From Porogramme epimiltina (lineage: Eukaryota; Basidiomycota; Agaricomycetes; Polyporales; Polyporaceae): DNA of 63,944 nucleotides. Of the stretch, positions 37,322 to 51,030 are shown piece by piece. The position numbers were made by a program, and so were the translations under genes. The notes beneath the pieces were generated by a model, which was not told where the DNA came from, ran no database searches, and saw nothing but the letters and a program-made list of their open reading frames with translations. Numbering within the stretch: the first letter of the stretch is position 1; each line of letters opens with the position of its first letter. The DNA lies in the NCBI GenBank assembly GCA_900155495.1, contig FTLJ01000209.1, positions 1 through 63,944 of the forward strand. The letters run 5' to 3'.

Positions 37322-38233
37322 ATGAAGCTCACCCCCGAGCTCATCCAATCCGCCCCCTCTCACCTCAATCCTGTAAAAGAGAGGCAGCTCGATCTCAGAG
37401 GTACGTGTCTCGCCCTCCGTTTCGGATTGCTCACTAGAGTTTTTGCTCACAGGATACACTATCCCTGCTATTGAAAATCTTGGTATTACCAAGGTCCGTA
37501 TCCCGCCTCCACGGTCTCATGTGTCTGTGCTAATTCTGTAACCCCGCCGTTAGGATCAACATGACTGTATAGATTTCACGGACAACTCCATCATCGTGCT
37601 GGGCAACATCCCCCTTCTCCGACGCCTACGAACACTCCTCCTCGCCAACAACCGAATATCCTCCATCTCCACTTCCCTACATCTCTCCGTTCCCAACCTC
37701 ACGACTCTCGTCCTTACGAACAACAACATCGCTGAACTCGGCGATCTTGAACCTTTGAAGGATGTCAAGTCTCTACAATACCTCTCCCTTCTAGGGAACC
37801 CCGTTCAGGAAAAGAAGTGGTATCGCGAATGGCTCGCATGGCGCATCCCCAGTCTGAGAGTACTTGATTTCCAGAGGATTCGGGACAAGGTACGTCCTAC
37901 AGGTTACCCCTGCCCATTCACAGCCATTCACGCGACCCATCCCTGCAGGAGAGACAAGCAGCGCGCGCTCTCTTCTTGACCGCGGACAACCTCCCGACGC
38001 AACTTGCGACAACGATCTCACAGACCGTCTCCACACATTCCTCAAAACCGCCCGTTGCATCGGACGAGCCCAAGCCGGCGCTGCAAGGCAAAGCGGGACG
38101 GCTTATGTCTAAAGAGGAGGCGGACAAGGTCCGAGCAGCGATCGCTCGGGCGACGTCGGTGGAGGAGATCAGGCGGCTGGAGCGCATGCTGAAGGAGGGC
38201 TTCTTGCCAGGCATGGATTCTGTGGGTGCATGA
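37322..38233 (+). CDS. LEA1: U2 snRNP component A' (Lea1/SNRPA1)
   Basis: Leucine-rich-repeat protein that binds U2 B'' and stem-loop IV of U2 snRNA in the spliceosome. Spliced from MKLTPELIQSAPSHLNPVKE: ERQLDLRGY, IPAIENLGITKDQHDCIDFTDNSI, then repeats LLRRLRTLLLANNRI, LTTLVLTNNNIAELGDL and LQYLSLLGNPV, and the LRR cap WRIPSLRVLDFQRIR. A C-terminal tail with SKEEADKVRAAIARATSVEEIRRLERMLKEG resembles the metazoan A' end. About 240 residues, close to the human protein in order of features. Three introns; stop at 38231-38233. Confidence 0.95.
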
Positions 38234-38377
38234 ACTTGTATGATGAATGTATCTTGTTATCGCGCTTTCTCTCTTTCTGTGCATTTTATCAAACCGATGG
38301 CCTGGTCGTGACTGCATTCCGCATTGTTGTTCTGAAGCGACGGAAGATATATACACAGATACAAGAGTATTGGAGAT

Positions 38378-39186
38378 TTACAGGATGCTCTTAATGCCCG
38401 GGTTGTTGTTACCGATGTACAAACCGTGGAAGAGGACAGCGAGAAAAGAGGCCATGTTGGCGAGGGAGCTGATACCGTGAAGCTGTCCGAAGGTCTTGTT
38501 CAATGCCTTCATCTTGTCCGACACCTAGCGATATCAACAGTCAGTCGATATTCATATTGTGTGTACAGTGTCCGAAGGGTCAGAACGCACCCCAGGTTCA
38601 TTGTAGGCCTTGCCTTCCTCCTTCTCCAGACGGTGACGCTTGAACATTGTCCTACAGTCTGGTCAGCTTTTGCCACTATGTTGCATGCAATACCAGACGT
38701 ACTTGCTCGTCAAAGGGCCGATGACGAAGTGGTTCGCGCACTGAGTGAGTACGACGGTCGCGAGTGCATACGCCTGTGAGACATCGGCAACAGTTGGAGA
38801 GAGGTAGTGCGTAAGGACTACTGGGTGACTGTAGGTCCACAAGCCCAGTAGCCCGGAAGAGAGTGCGATGCTGATCACGAAGTAGATTGGGAATGTGCGG
38901 TGCTGTAGAGCACCGAATTGCTGTCTGGGCAACGCCTTGAAGGCAATGACACCTATCCAGCAGGTCGATTGAGCAAGACAGCTTCATAGCGACATGCACA
39001 GTGCAAGCTTACCTCCGATGAAAGTGACCCACAGGGCTACATCCGAGATCAACAAGTGACGGAGATGAAGAGGTGTAACTTCCACTCACTCATTCCAAAT
39101 AGCCATGCATATCCAATCTGGTAGACTCCTTGAGCACTGAACAATGAAGTGAAGGAAGCCCAAGAGAGTGTGGAGACTTTGGCCAT
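38378..39186 (-). CDS. TMEM205-like (DUF4149) membrane protein
   Basis: Small tetraspan protein of the TMEM205-like family, function unclear in fungi. Starts MAKVSTLSWASFTSLFSAQGV. Membrane segments follow in order: VYQIGYAWLFGM, a WVTFIGG segment, TFPIYFVISIALSSGLLGLWTYS, and after VLTQCANHFVIGPLT a last one, LANMASFLAVLFHGLYIGN. Between the third and fourth lies the family signature FKRHRLEKEEGKAYNEPG followed by MKALNKTFGQLHG, a loop with basic and histidine residues seen in TMEM205 proteins. About 185 residues, three or four introns. Stop at 38378-38380. It runs convergently with the U2A' gene, 144 bp apart. Confidence 0.85.
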
Positions 39187-39773
39187 GGTGAGCGTCGACG
39201 AACGGGCGAAGTCAGTACAGGTCCGGGGATGAGAGGGGAGGTTTATGAAGGCGTAAAGCACGAGCTCATATGATACAGTCCTGTGGGAACGAGGCTAATG
39301 AGGTGTGTGAAGTCGTGCGACTCCGGCGGCCCAGACGCAACGCCTCGACGCGTAGCCAAATCACGCTCACGTGTCCGGCCACTTTGTTGTCTTTAGACGT
39401 TCCCTCGCAGTCAGCGTGGATGATTTACGGACAACCCTGCGTATCCGATACATTCTTCTTTTGCACAAAGTAAGGGAAAGTTCAGAAGTGACTGGTCATG
39501 ATGATCTCGTGAAAGTTACCAGCCGGATTCTCAGGGTAGAAGGCAGATACAATAGCAATGATTTCATGCCGAGAGATGACATGCAAGCAACGGTCAGAAT
39601 ATCGTAGTACACTCGGGTCGGGGCGATGATGATTGTTGATACACGTAGCATGGTACAAACTCGCCAGGCGAATAGTGCCCCCTTCTCTCCATTATAAGGG
39701 ATGCCGGAACCAGATGAGCAAGGATATCACGGGGACATTCTCTCATCGGTTGTCATGACTCGTGTTGCGTGAA
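39187..39773. other. Intergenic region between CSN6 end and TMEM205-like start
   Basis: 587 bases; the CSN6 3' UTR and the promoter of the TMEM205-like gene are expected here on the minus strand. No gene is recognised. Confidence 0.45.
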
Positions 39774-41124
39774 TCAGGACGAGTTCATGTAGTGGAATCG
39801 GTCAAATTCTGCAGGTCGACCCATCATACCTCGTCGCCGCGGCCCACCACTACGCTCTTCACGACTGGATGTCAAGACAATGTGTTTGTCCACGAGCTAT
39901 AACGCAGTCAATTGATGTCGAAACAATGCGGGAAAATAGGACGCACATCGTTCAAAATATTTGCTGATTTGGTGAGGGAGGCAAGATAGGCCGTTAGCTG
40001 CACGTCTTCATACTCGGTATTGAATTCGTCCCGGAACCCCTTGTTTTCGCTCGCAGGAAGAGACGCCATTAGCGCAGAAAGCGCACGGAGAGTAGCATGG
40101 TCCTTTGTTGCAGACCCTATGGACTTTATCAGAGATCAAGACAATGAGGAGCATGTGTAGGAGCGAACCAGCAATGGCGTCCGAGACATATTGCACCAGA
40201 AGCATTATCCTGTCGTGAAGCATTTTCACAGCGGCACGTTGTGTCTGCAGGTGTGACTCCACTTGAGAAGATATGAGAACCATTTCCAGAGAGTGGGCGG
40301 TAGATTACTCACAACTAGTGCCACTTGAGCCGCCCTTCGCTGTCCAATCCACTGCGATTCGCTCCGCTTCGCCAGTTTCGACCGAGAATGGTGCCTCGAT
40401 GAAGACTGAACGCGATTTGCGGTCTCGAATCTCAATCGTAGGTTCGAACGCTTTGAGAGGCAATGATTGGCCCGAGACGTCTGAGGCAGCGGCGTAAAGG
40501 GTAGACGGCTGCATGATGAGCAGGAGTGGCGTCGAGCTGTACGGAGTGAACTTGCAAGGCATGAGCCTGTGGTCCTGTTGAGCTCGTGAATAACATACCT
40601 GTTCATGAAGAGCGATATGGCGTGCTGTGGGACGTTCCGCCACAGTGTACCACCCAATGAACTCGAGAGAGGGGAATACTTGCTTGTCTAGAAGAATTGT
40701 ATTATTATTGGCAGCAAAACGCACTGCAAGATGCAACCAACATTGTTCCTTTCTGGTCACCAGGAACCCTTGATCGACGGTCACCCCGTCATCCTCTATT
40801 GCGAGCTCGAAGCTATTCACGATCTCAACGTCCCGGCCATTTTGTGTTCCAAGGAGAGCTCCTAGAACTACAACAGCCTGATCGGTCATCGTAGAACAGA
40901 GAAAAGCGGGGTAGTACATACCTAGTGGGATGCTCGTCTTGGTTTGTAGCCTGAGTCTAGTGAGATGCTCCGATATGTTGAGTATAGGGAGTGGGTGGCT
41001 GAAGATTACGCGTCAGCGTCTGCCGAGGATGAGCCAAGGAAAAGACCGACAGGGCGAGTGAAAGACCCGACGTCGTGCTCGACGGAAGGACCACGGGGAG
41101 TTCGTCGGTATCCATTGCAGACAT
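39774..41124 (-). CDS. CSN6: COP9 signalosome subunit 6 (MPN- domain)
   Basis: Scaffold subunit paired with CSN5 in the COP9 signalosome, which removes Nedd8 from cullins. Starts MSAMDTDELPVVLP. An intron of about 54 nt joins SGLSLAL to HPLPILNISEHLTRLRLQ, the conserved start of the MPN domain, and another joins TSIPLG to VVVLGALLGTQNGRDVEIVNSFEL. Next come KQVFPSLEFIGWYTV, a middle region with LPLKAFEPTIEIRD and GEAERIAVDW, then the C-terminal helices HLQTQRAAVKMLHDRIMLLVQYV and ASLTKSANILNDLVDKH. It lacks the JAMM metal motif, as CSN6 always does. About 320 residues, seven or so introns; stop at 39774-39776. Head to head with MCM5. Confidence 0.92.
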
Positions 41125-41352
41125 GATAGACCGGCCGAGGGAGCTGCAGCCACCGATGGCACAAGAGGAGGAATGGTATGGGTTAGGCGCCCGGTTATTG
41201 GGGTAGCAGATGACGACACGTGCTGCCGGCTGCTGCCGCAGACGCGAACGGACCTGCCCTAAACCTCATTTGCGGGTCGCGTCGCGTCCGCTACTCCCGT
41301 CTGTGGTTGTCTCTCTCTTCCGCACCACACGCCTCCCTCTTTCTGTGCCGCC

Positions 41353-44162
<2,810 letters not shown>

Positions 44163-44466
44163 TCTTGACCTGCTCTTACTGTATCCACGATGTGTCTGGG
44201 TCTTGTTTTCGCTCGCTTTCTTGTTGCGCTCTAGAACGTCATGTAGCTGTATTGGCACTATGCGGAATGTACTATCATATGTTCGTCATCAACGCTCAGA
44301 GAACGGCGATCTTCCTTGCAAAAGGGTACATCCAGTTATTAGACGGATATGCTGTAGTACGGTATGTTGCGGGCCCAGGCCGCGGATGTGTCACCCAAAC
44401 TACTCAATAGTGCGGGGAGTAGCGATTTCGGGATCGAGCCTGCGGGGCGGGAAATTCTGGAGGGGC
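44163..44466. other. 3' region between convergent MCM5 and Emi1-like genes
   Basis: 304 bases shared by two 3' ends. Nothing else is seen. Confidence 0.5.
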
Positions 44467-44920
44467 TCACTGCACTGTCGTCAGCCACTTCATAATACTA
44501 GCGATCTTTTGTGAGAATGCCCACGTTCTGACATCCCACACGTCTTCGCTGCTCTTGGTTGTACGACGGCGGGCCCACCATTCCGCGCGGCGACGGATCC
44601 AAACGTCGCGCTTCTCCTCTGGGTGCATGCCCTTGAGACTCATGCAGAACTTGAATTCCTCGAGTTTAGGCGAGCATGTGGCCATCTCGCCATAGCGATA
44701 CAACGAGCGCATCTGTGAGCCCATCACTATGGTATGAGGGAGAGTCGTTGTCAGACTTATTACGCGAGGTGTGCAGGCTCGAACACCGACCATTGCAGAG
44801 GAGAAAGTCATCAAAGAGCTTCATACATCCTGGAACGTCTTCTGGTGTGGGGTGAACCTTGCGCAAGTAGGCTTCCTCTTGCTTTATAACATCGAGATTT
44901 GGCTGATTTTCTGAGGCCAT
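44467..44920 (-). CDS. Emi1-like (DUF3128) twin CX9C protein
   Basis: Small protein of the fungal Emi1/DUF3128 family, probably mitochondrial; yeast Emi1 is linked to early meiotic gene induction. Starts MASENQPNLDVIKQEEAY. After removal of one intron it has two CX9C motifs, CMKLFDDFLLC and CSPKLEEFKFC, the pattern of proteins folded by the Mia40 relay in the intermembrane space. A basic aromatic stretch follows (KRDVWIRRRAEWWARRR), then SSEDVWDVR, typical of the family. About 120 residues, stop at 44467-44469. The next feature upstream is a tRNA-Lys on the other strand. Confidence 0.88.
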
Positions 44921-45060
44921 TTTCTTCCTGCTGGGCAGCAGCACCTGTAAATGAGCAACGTTGCTCGAATCTAGGAGCTGTTTTCTCACCTAGCAATGGT
45001 GACGTTGCAGGAACATATATACGAGCGCGATATATGTTCTATAATAATCTAACTTTCAGC

Positions 45061-45142
45061 GCCCGCCTAGCTCAATCGGATAGAGCGTCAGACTCTTAAG
45101 GCGGGTGATCTGAAGGCTGCGAGTTCGACCCTCGCGGTGGGC
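45061..45142 (+). tRNA. tRNA-Lys (CUU) with 9-nt intron, copy 2
   Basis: Identical over all 82 bases to the copies at 25781 and 61171. Same cloverleaf, anticodon CTT, intron AGGCGGGTG at 45099-45107. Followed by TAGTCC and a T5 run as Pol III terminator. Confidence 0.97.
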
Positions 45143-45399
45143 TAGTCCTTTTTGCTGAATGTCCAGTGCTTCTCATTCAAGCCAGCGTCACAAAAGACTT
45201 CTATGACGACGTTGCAAATGCTCTTCACACATGCGGACTATTGGGATCATATTGATCGGAAACGTATACGTGCCGGACAGGTTTATGGACTACTTCTCAA
45301 AAACCTGTACCGCCCCCAGGTCAGTGGGCAATTATTACTTCAATCCGACGACTCCCTTTGTCGGAAGTCGTCCGTTGTTGCTGTGTCTATGTTTTGATT

Positions 45400-48049
45400 T
45401 TGGTCGACCACATAGGTACAAGACCTGGTCCATAGCCCTCTTCATAACGGAACTTTTGATACAAGGCCATTGAGTTCCCGATCGGAGCCCCAATGTTGGC
45501 TAATCCCGTACGAAGTTGGTGATGCCCCTCTTCAGTGGTCGCACGGGGTGCTGAACACATCCGCTGCCGCCGAACCAGCGTCATACCACCCAGCCGTTAC
45601 AACGCCGTACGAATGAGTGACCTTGTTGCTCTTGATGCCGGAAGCGAGCTGCACGCTCGGTAGCTGTAGAGCGTCGCGAAGGAACGTCACGGCTGTACGG
45701 AATGAGCGGCGAGTGTGGTAGGACCACACGGTGGTAAAGTTGGATGCTCGCCATCTCCGAGCGCGCCGATCGGCTGACAGTGATCAGGGCTTTATCTCTC
45801 CCGGTGAATGGTGTGGTCATGATCGGTAAGTGTGTCAACCTACCTACTTCGCTCCGCTCGAAACGAGAACGGCGTCAAAGGACGTGCTCCGCTGACCTTC
45901 GTAACGGTGGCTCGCCACATACCCTTTGCCCTTACTGAGTTTGTCACTTGCGGGGTACACTTACCCCACAGGGCGGGGTCCGATCGTAAAGGGATTCTCC
46001 CTCCCAGCCTCGATAGCGGCATGAAGGGTCTCGGACTCGCCTAGATTCACTCCGTCGACTACGAGGATAACGGTCCGGTGCGTGCGATTTGATCGTGACC
46101 CCCATAGGCGCGGGGTTATTGTTCTGCGAAAGTCGCGGGGTTGCTGGCTGGTACGCACGGGTACAGTTGATGTTACTGGGAATTCCGTCTCGTAGGAGAC
46201 GGCAGGATCGAGACGATGACTGGGCCCGAACGAAATAGCGGAGGTAAGCTGCACATTCTCAGGCTCATGAGGGCTAAAACTTGTAGAAAAATGTCGTCGC
46301 CTTCAATGCTTTGTAACTGGGCACCACGAAGAGGGTGCCTAATGACCTAGGCCTTGTGTAAGAGGACCACAAGGCACGGAAAATAAATAACGGTAACGCT
46401 CATCTCACCGCATTCTTTATCTTTCGAACGACCTGGTCGGCGACGAGATGAAGGTTCAACTGACGGTACGATCGATAGTTAGGGCCTTTCGCGATGTTGC
46501 GTTGTAGTTTACTATCATAGCGATAGTCCATAGCCCGGGCATGCCGGACGGGAGATAGGGAGGCCCTATCATTTTTCACCAAGGAGCGAGATCTGGGCGT
46601 CGGAGTAGGAAAAATGGCCGCTTTGAGGAGAGGGACGTCTCCAGCTCCACGGTGAATGTGCAGGGACGGCATGGGTGGAGTAGAAAGCGGCCTGCTCGGG
46701 TTCGGGGAAAATATTGTCGTCCACGCGATTGGGAAACGTCTTCTCCAGGATCCCCACAGGGACAAGCTCAAACCAAACCTTGACTGGATCCAGGGCAAGG
46801 GAGTCAAAGGTCGCCCCTGCGAGCCGCAAGGATGACCTGGATGACGAATTGCCACCTAGTGTGGACCCCGCTCCAAATGGCCTCTCAAGGTCCTTCCGGC
46901 GGAAATCTAATCAGCAGGGGTGAACAACACGTTTCAAACAGTCGCACCATTGTCACTAACTAGGGTCTTGGCCCGTAAATGTGAGAATCTCACCCCACAT
47001 AAAACTCTGAACACCGAGTCCCTGGATACAGTGGAACTCAACAAAACGGCACACCCCTTCGCCGTTCATGAGCTTGGCGATCGCGGTTAAGCGGGTTTAA
47101 AGGATGAAGCTTCAGGGGCCCAACTTACAAATGTTCACCTCGTACCTCTGCATTTTTAAACAGGGGATAGCGCGGTCGAACATGACCCACATGACTATAT
47201 GAGCGGCTGTCGCTAAAGGAATTAAAGGTTAGACAGACAGCATGTGGAGAGGCTAGAGACGCTCATACATTCGAACTGTAGGCCGATGAAGTCCCAGAAG
47301 CTTGTACTCCGCACGGCGGGCATTTCTCTGTGAGATACTGGGTTCACTATGTAGATGGCGTCAGGGAAGTTGATAGTGTCTTGGATGAAGGATACAAGGT
47401 AGCTGTTCCCAATGATGTCCAAGTTTCCCTCCTCAGTATGGAACTTGACGGAAAAACCGCGCACGTCACGGATGGTATCCTAAGGGGTCGGCTACTTTGA
47501 TTATCAAGTTCCGTGCGTGAACGTGTGATATTTACGGCACTTCCCCGTAGACCTTGAGCAGAACTGAGTGCCGGGGTCGCTCTTGATGGGCCTGTCAACA
47601 CCGGCGCGTGCATATACTTGGTCGCTCGATCGTCATAAACCTGTTCACGACGGGCGCGACACGAACGTCAAACGCGATAACGGCGTGAGAGGGTGTTTGT
47701 GTAGTGACCGCATATCTAGAAATACCCGTGCGCTCCGGCGCCACGGGCGTGCACGACGAGGTGAGAAGAGGGAGAACACCGTAACCTAAATTCAGATCAT
47801 TCCGAGACTAAACGGAGATTACGCATCTTTAGAATGCGCTCGACGCTCGTGGTCGAAACGCATTATCTTCTTCCGAGCAATCTGTGGCACATGACGTATC
47901 AGAGGAAGCTCGGGCGACAAATGACTCGTCGCCCACCATCGTACCTGGTCTCCAGTAGACCCTTGGCCCAGGATGAAAACCATCAGAGGAACGAAGCCTA
48001 GAAGTAGTTCAAAAGGCGATGAGACGAGTGCAATGATGATACGCCACAT
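45400..48049 (-). pseudogene. Decayed large-subunit catalase
   Basis: Pieces of a large-subunit (clade 2) haem catalase occur in correct order on the minus strand. They are: a signal-like MWRIIIALVSSPFELLLG start (48049); KKIMRFDHER; the distal-histidine motif HLVVHARGAGAHGYF; a degraded TPALSSAQGLRGSA segment; [56 protein letters not shown]; the haem tyrosine segment HFSYSDAQISLLG; and HRTVILVVDGVNLGE from the flavodoxin-like C-terminal domain. Lesions: a TAG stop directly after HGYF (47716-47718) where the next base pair of the expected GT splice site is also changed, a stop at 46569-46571 right after the SYSDAQ motif, active-site changes (GNSYLVSF for the usual GNNxPVFF) and missing conserved blocks. 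Some introns still look usable. An intact but very divergent enzyme is unlikely. Confidence 0.78.
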
Positions 48050-51030
48050 GACACAAGGCCTACTAGTTGTCGGTGTTGGACACGAACACGCCATTGTCGG
48101 CGGTAATGTCCTTGGTTGGCTTTCAAAGGCTCTACTATTACCTTTTGGATGGGCGGCAAATTTGGTGGTGTTGCCTATGATAGCAGATGGAACCGCTTCC
48201 TCCCTTTTGCCGATAGCAGATACCTTGATGGAAGATGCGCAAATGAGCCTCATCGCTTGCCCTGAGCGCACATATGCGATACAATGCGCGACCATGAGGA
48301 GAGACGAGGCGATGGTGAACATGAAGCACACGGCGGCAACCACGTCGCCTGACCGTGATCCTGACGCCCTCAGTTTCCGCATACGGAAGGGTATATACAC
48401 CAGCGCTACTGATGAGAGCCCTCCTTGCCCCTCACCGCACATACCATTTCCGTCTTAGATGGCAATACAGTGAGGCTGGGTAGAGATGAGTTAATCACAG
48501 ACAACAAGGCACTAGATGTATCGGATTCCTTACTACAAATGGGGTCTCAATTTTTCGTTCTTCAGTAGATGGATGATCAAACACGCGAGACTTGCACAGA
48601 CGTTGGTATCACGGTAGTAGATACCCTCTTCTCCACGCGTCCAGGAGCCCAGATTAAACCGCAACTGCGACGTGAAGGGTTACTAGTTCAGCTAAACCCC
48701 CTGTGCGTTGCTGCAGATGAAGAGACCTACCGCGACGCCCACAAACCCCTGGATGTGTTTAAGGAGCGCGGATCGACGACCTTCTAAAACTTCCGGAGTC
48801 GATGCGCCCGTCTCCTCTGATCTCGCTTGAGCGATAAGTCGTGATCAGCCACGCGGCCAACCTACTCTACGTGTCCCTGTGTTCGTTCCCACCGCTGGTG
48901 ACTCCTCCTGAATTCAGAAGCCCCCAGCGATGTTCAAAACCATATACGCACAGCATCCGCGTCCTCGAGGCACTGCCGCGGGGCGCGGGGTCGCGTTCGC
49001 TCGGCGCGTCTTGTCCGGCGTGAGCGGCACAGACCACACTTCGCGGTCTCCGGCGCATCCAGCCGTTATCTCCCAAACCGAGCCCCCTCCGCCGCGCCGC
49101 TTTCTCTCCTTGTTCCACCGCTGCCGGGTCGGGAATCTTAACCTGGAAGGCGAATGTGGTTGGGGGGACGCGCGCAGCTGCTACATGCACCGGCGGTCCG
49201 GGGCCGCAGCGGCGGCGCTGACGCGGCTTCATTATGCACGGAAGGCGCGAGCGCGAGCCCAACTGCAGCAGCACCGGAGGCAGGTCCGCGGGAGGGCCAA
49301 GGGTTCAGGGGGGCCCTGTGGCCGGTGGTTCTGCGTCAGCTCCCCCTCCCGCGCCCGCGCCCGCGAACTGCAGCCGCGCAGAAGTGGTTAGACACGCCTT
49401 CCGCAGCGCGCCCTCCCGGGGGCGGGCGCGCAGCAGCAGCATGCGGCCCCTGCGGCCATGTGGTCTCGCGCTTCCCGCTCCCCACACCGACGTCGAGCTC
49501 GACAGCGCACAGGGCTGCGGCAGGCCGGGGCCGTCGCCTGAGTGTGATCGAGTCCGCGTTAGCGTTCGCGTCGACGTCTGCGTCTGCGCCGGTATTCCCG
49601 CCGCAGGCGTGGGGGCCACCCTCCGGAGACTCGTCCGCAGGCGGGAGCACACACGCGCGGGTGCGCGGGCGCGCGGGGCCAGGGCACCCGGTGCGTCATT
49701 GGGGATGGGGGGTCTGCTGAGTGCTCCGGCACCGTCTGAGAGTGATCGACGGCACAGCGCGCCGCGCCGCCGCGACACCGCGATCAAGATGACTCGACGG
49801 GCGAGCCTCGAGCTTGTGCCAGCGGTGCTAGCCGAGCGACCTGCGGGAGGCCCGCCGAGCTTGTCGGAGGTTGGAACGTGGACAGGCCCCGTGTCGGCTG
49901 CGATCAGGGCGACCACGAGCCACCCACCTGCCACGGCCGTGTCAGTGTCGGTGGGCATCATAGAATGCAGCGGGACGGCGGGCGGCCCAGCGGGATATAG
50001 CTGTTAGTCTGTTTAGTCACCCTGTCGGCGCCGGACGTACCCTGCCATGGCACATCCTGGGCGCACCCTCCGAATCGGAGCATTGCGGCTGCTATTCTCT
50101 GGGCCGGCTTAGTACTGGAAGGTCTCGGTGAATGCGTGGCGCACGAGTGCCCCTCGATGACTGCGTGAAAACCAGAGCTGCTTACCGCGTCTCGGATGGC
50201 AGACATCGTGCGCAGGTGTATCCTCTCGTTCCACGAGGCTGAAGCTGCGTAGCCCACTCGTGGTGGCTGCGCGCTGCGCTGCGTGGACGTGGCGTCTCGG
50301 CTGCGGACCTTTTTGCGTCGATGTCAACATGGACCTACAAGTTTGCTGCAGAGGGACAAGATCCCTAAGCGATCTGAGGCCTTTCAGACCCACTGCGGGA
50401 CGACTACCAGCAATTGATGGCTAGCCAATCAACTGGATATTCACCACACCCGACAATGTTACCTCATTTACTGCGCAATCGAGGATGCACACCGCATTGT
50501 TTCCAGCAGGCTACCGAACTTGCTCAGCACACCCGGCTCTAGTGAAGTGGAATGCATATATGGCATAACAGGTCATTTACACGGTAAAGTCTAGCACTGG
50601 CGTTCAGCAGCGACGTAATAGATTAAGGAGCGAGCGGTCATTCATCCGAGACTGAATATACTGATACGTAGGGAGGAGAACACAACCACAGTCAGAATGG
50701 GAATGCATAGACTGAGTCGATAAGGCTACGGGGCTCGATACAGTGCGGAAGGGAGGGGGATATTCGAAGCGAGTGTGTGATTAGGACAACGGAAAGTGAA
50801 ATAGCCGTCGGCCAGTACACGGCGACACCGAACATCATCGTCGTCACGGTGAGAGCCATACCACGGTCAACTTGCAGTTGACCTTGACGGAATCTCAGCA
50901 CCGCTAGACGGGCGTGATTGTTGCCATCGCTGAACAATAGGAGTAACGTAAGCTCGAGCCGACTTAGCAATGGAACGTAACGTACGCAAACCGGGGAATG
51001 CAAATGCATAGGGAAAGTCACGCCTGTCAA
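48050..51030. other. Gene-free region between the catalase relic and the zinc-finger gene
   Basis: About 3 kb. Open frames at 48.9-50.0 kb (up to 257 codons) exist on both strands at once, are Arg/Ala/Pro-rich and fit the high GC there rather than coding. The part just below 51030 is the 3' UTR of the zinc-finger gene. No RNA gene or mobile element is recognised. Confidence 0.5.

Noticed and set aside
45061..45142. Reading the three identical tRNA copies as arms of a mobile element or long direct repeat
   Set aside because: Identity stops within a few bases of each tRNA gene, so there is no larger repeat unit, and no recombinase gene is present.
47819..48442. Two-helix membrane protein on the minus strand
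   Set aside because: The downstream half carries the catalase segment KKIMRFDHER and the second hydrophobic part fits a catalase signal peptide; the first hydrophobic stretch is probably fortuitous.
49234..50007. 257-codon plus-strand frame and the overlapping 218-codon minus-strand frame
   Set aside because: Both are open simultaneously because of high GC; compositions are Arg/Ala/Pro-rich with no domain or intron pattern.
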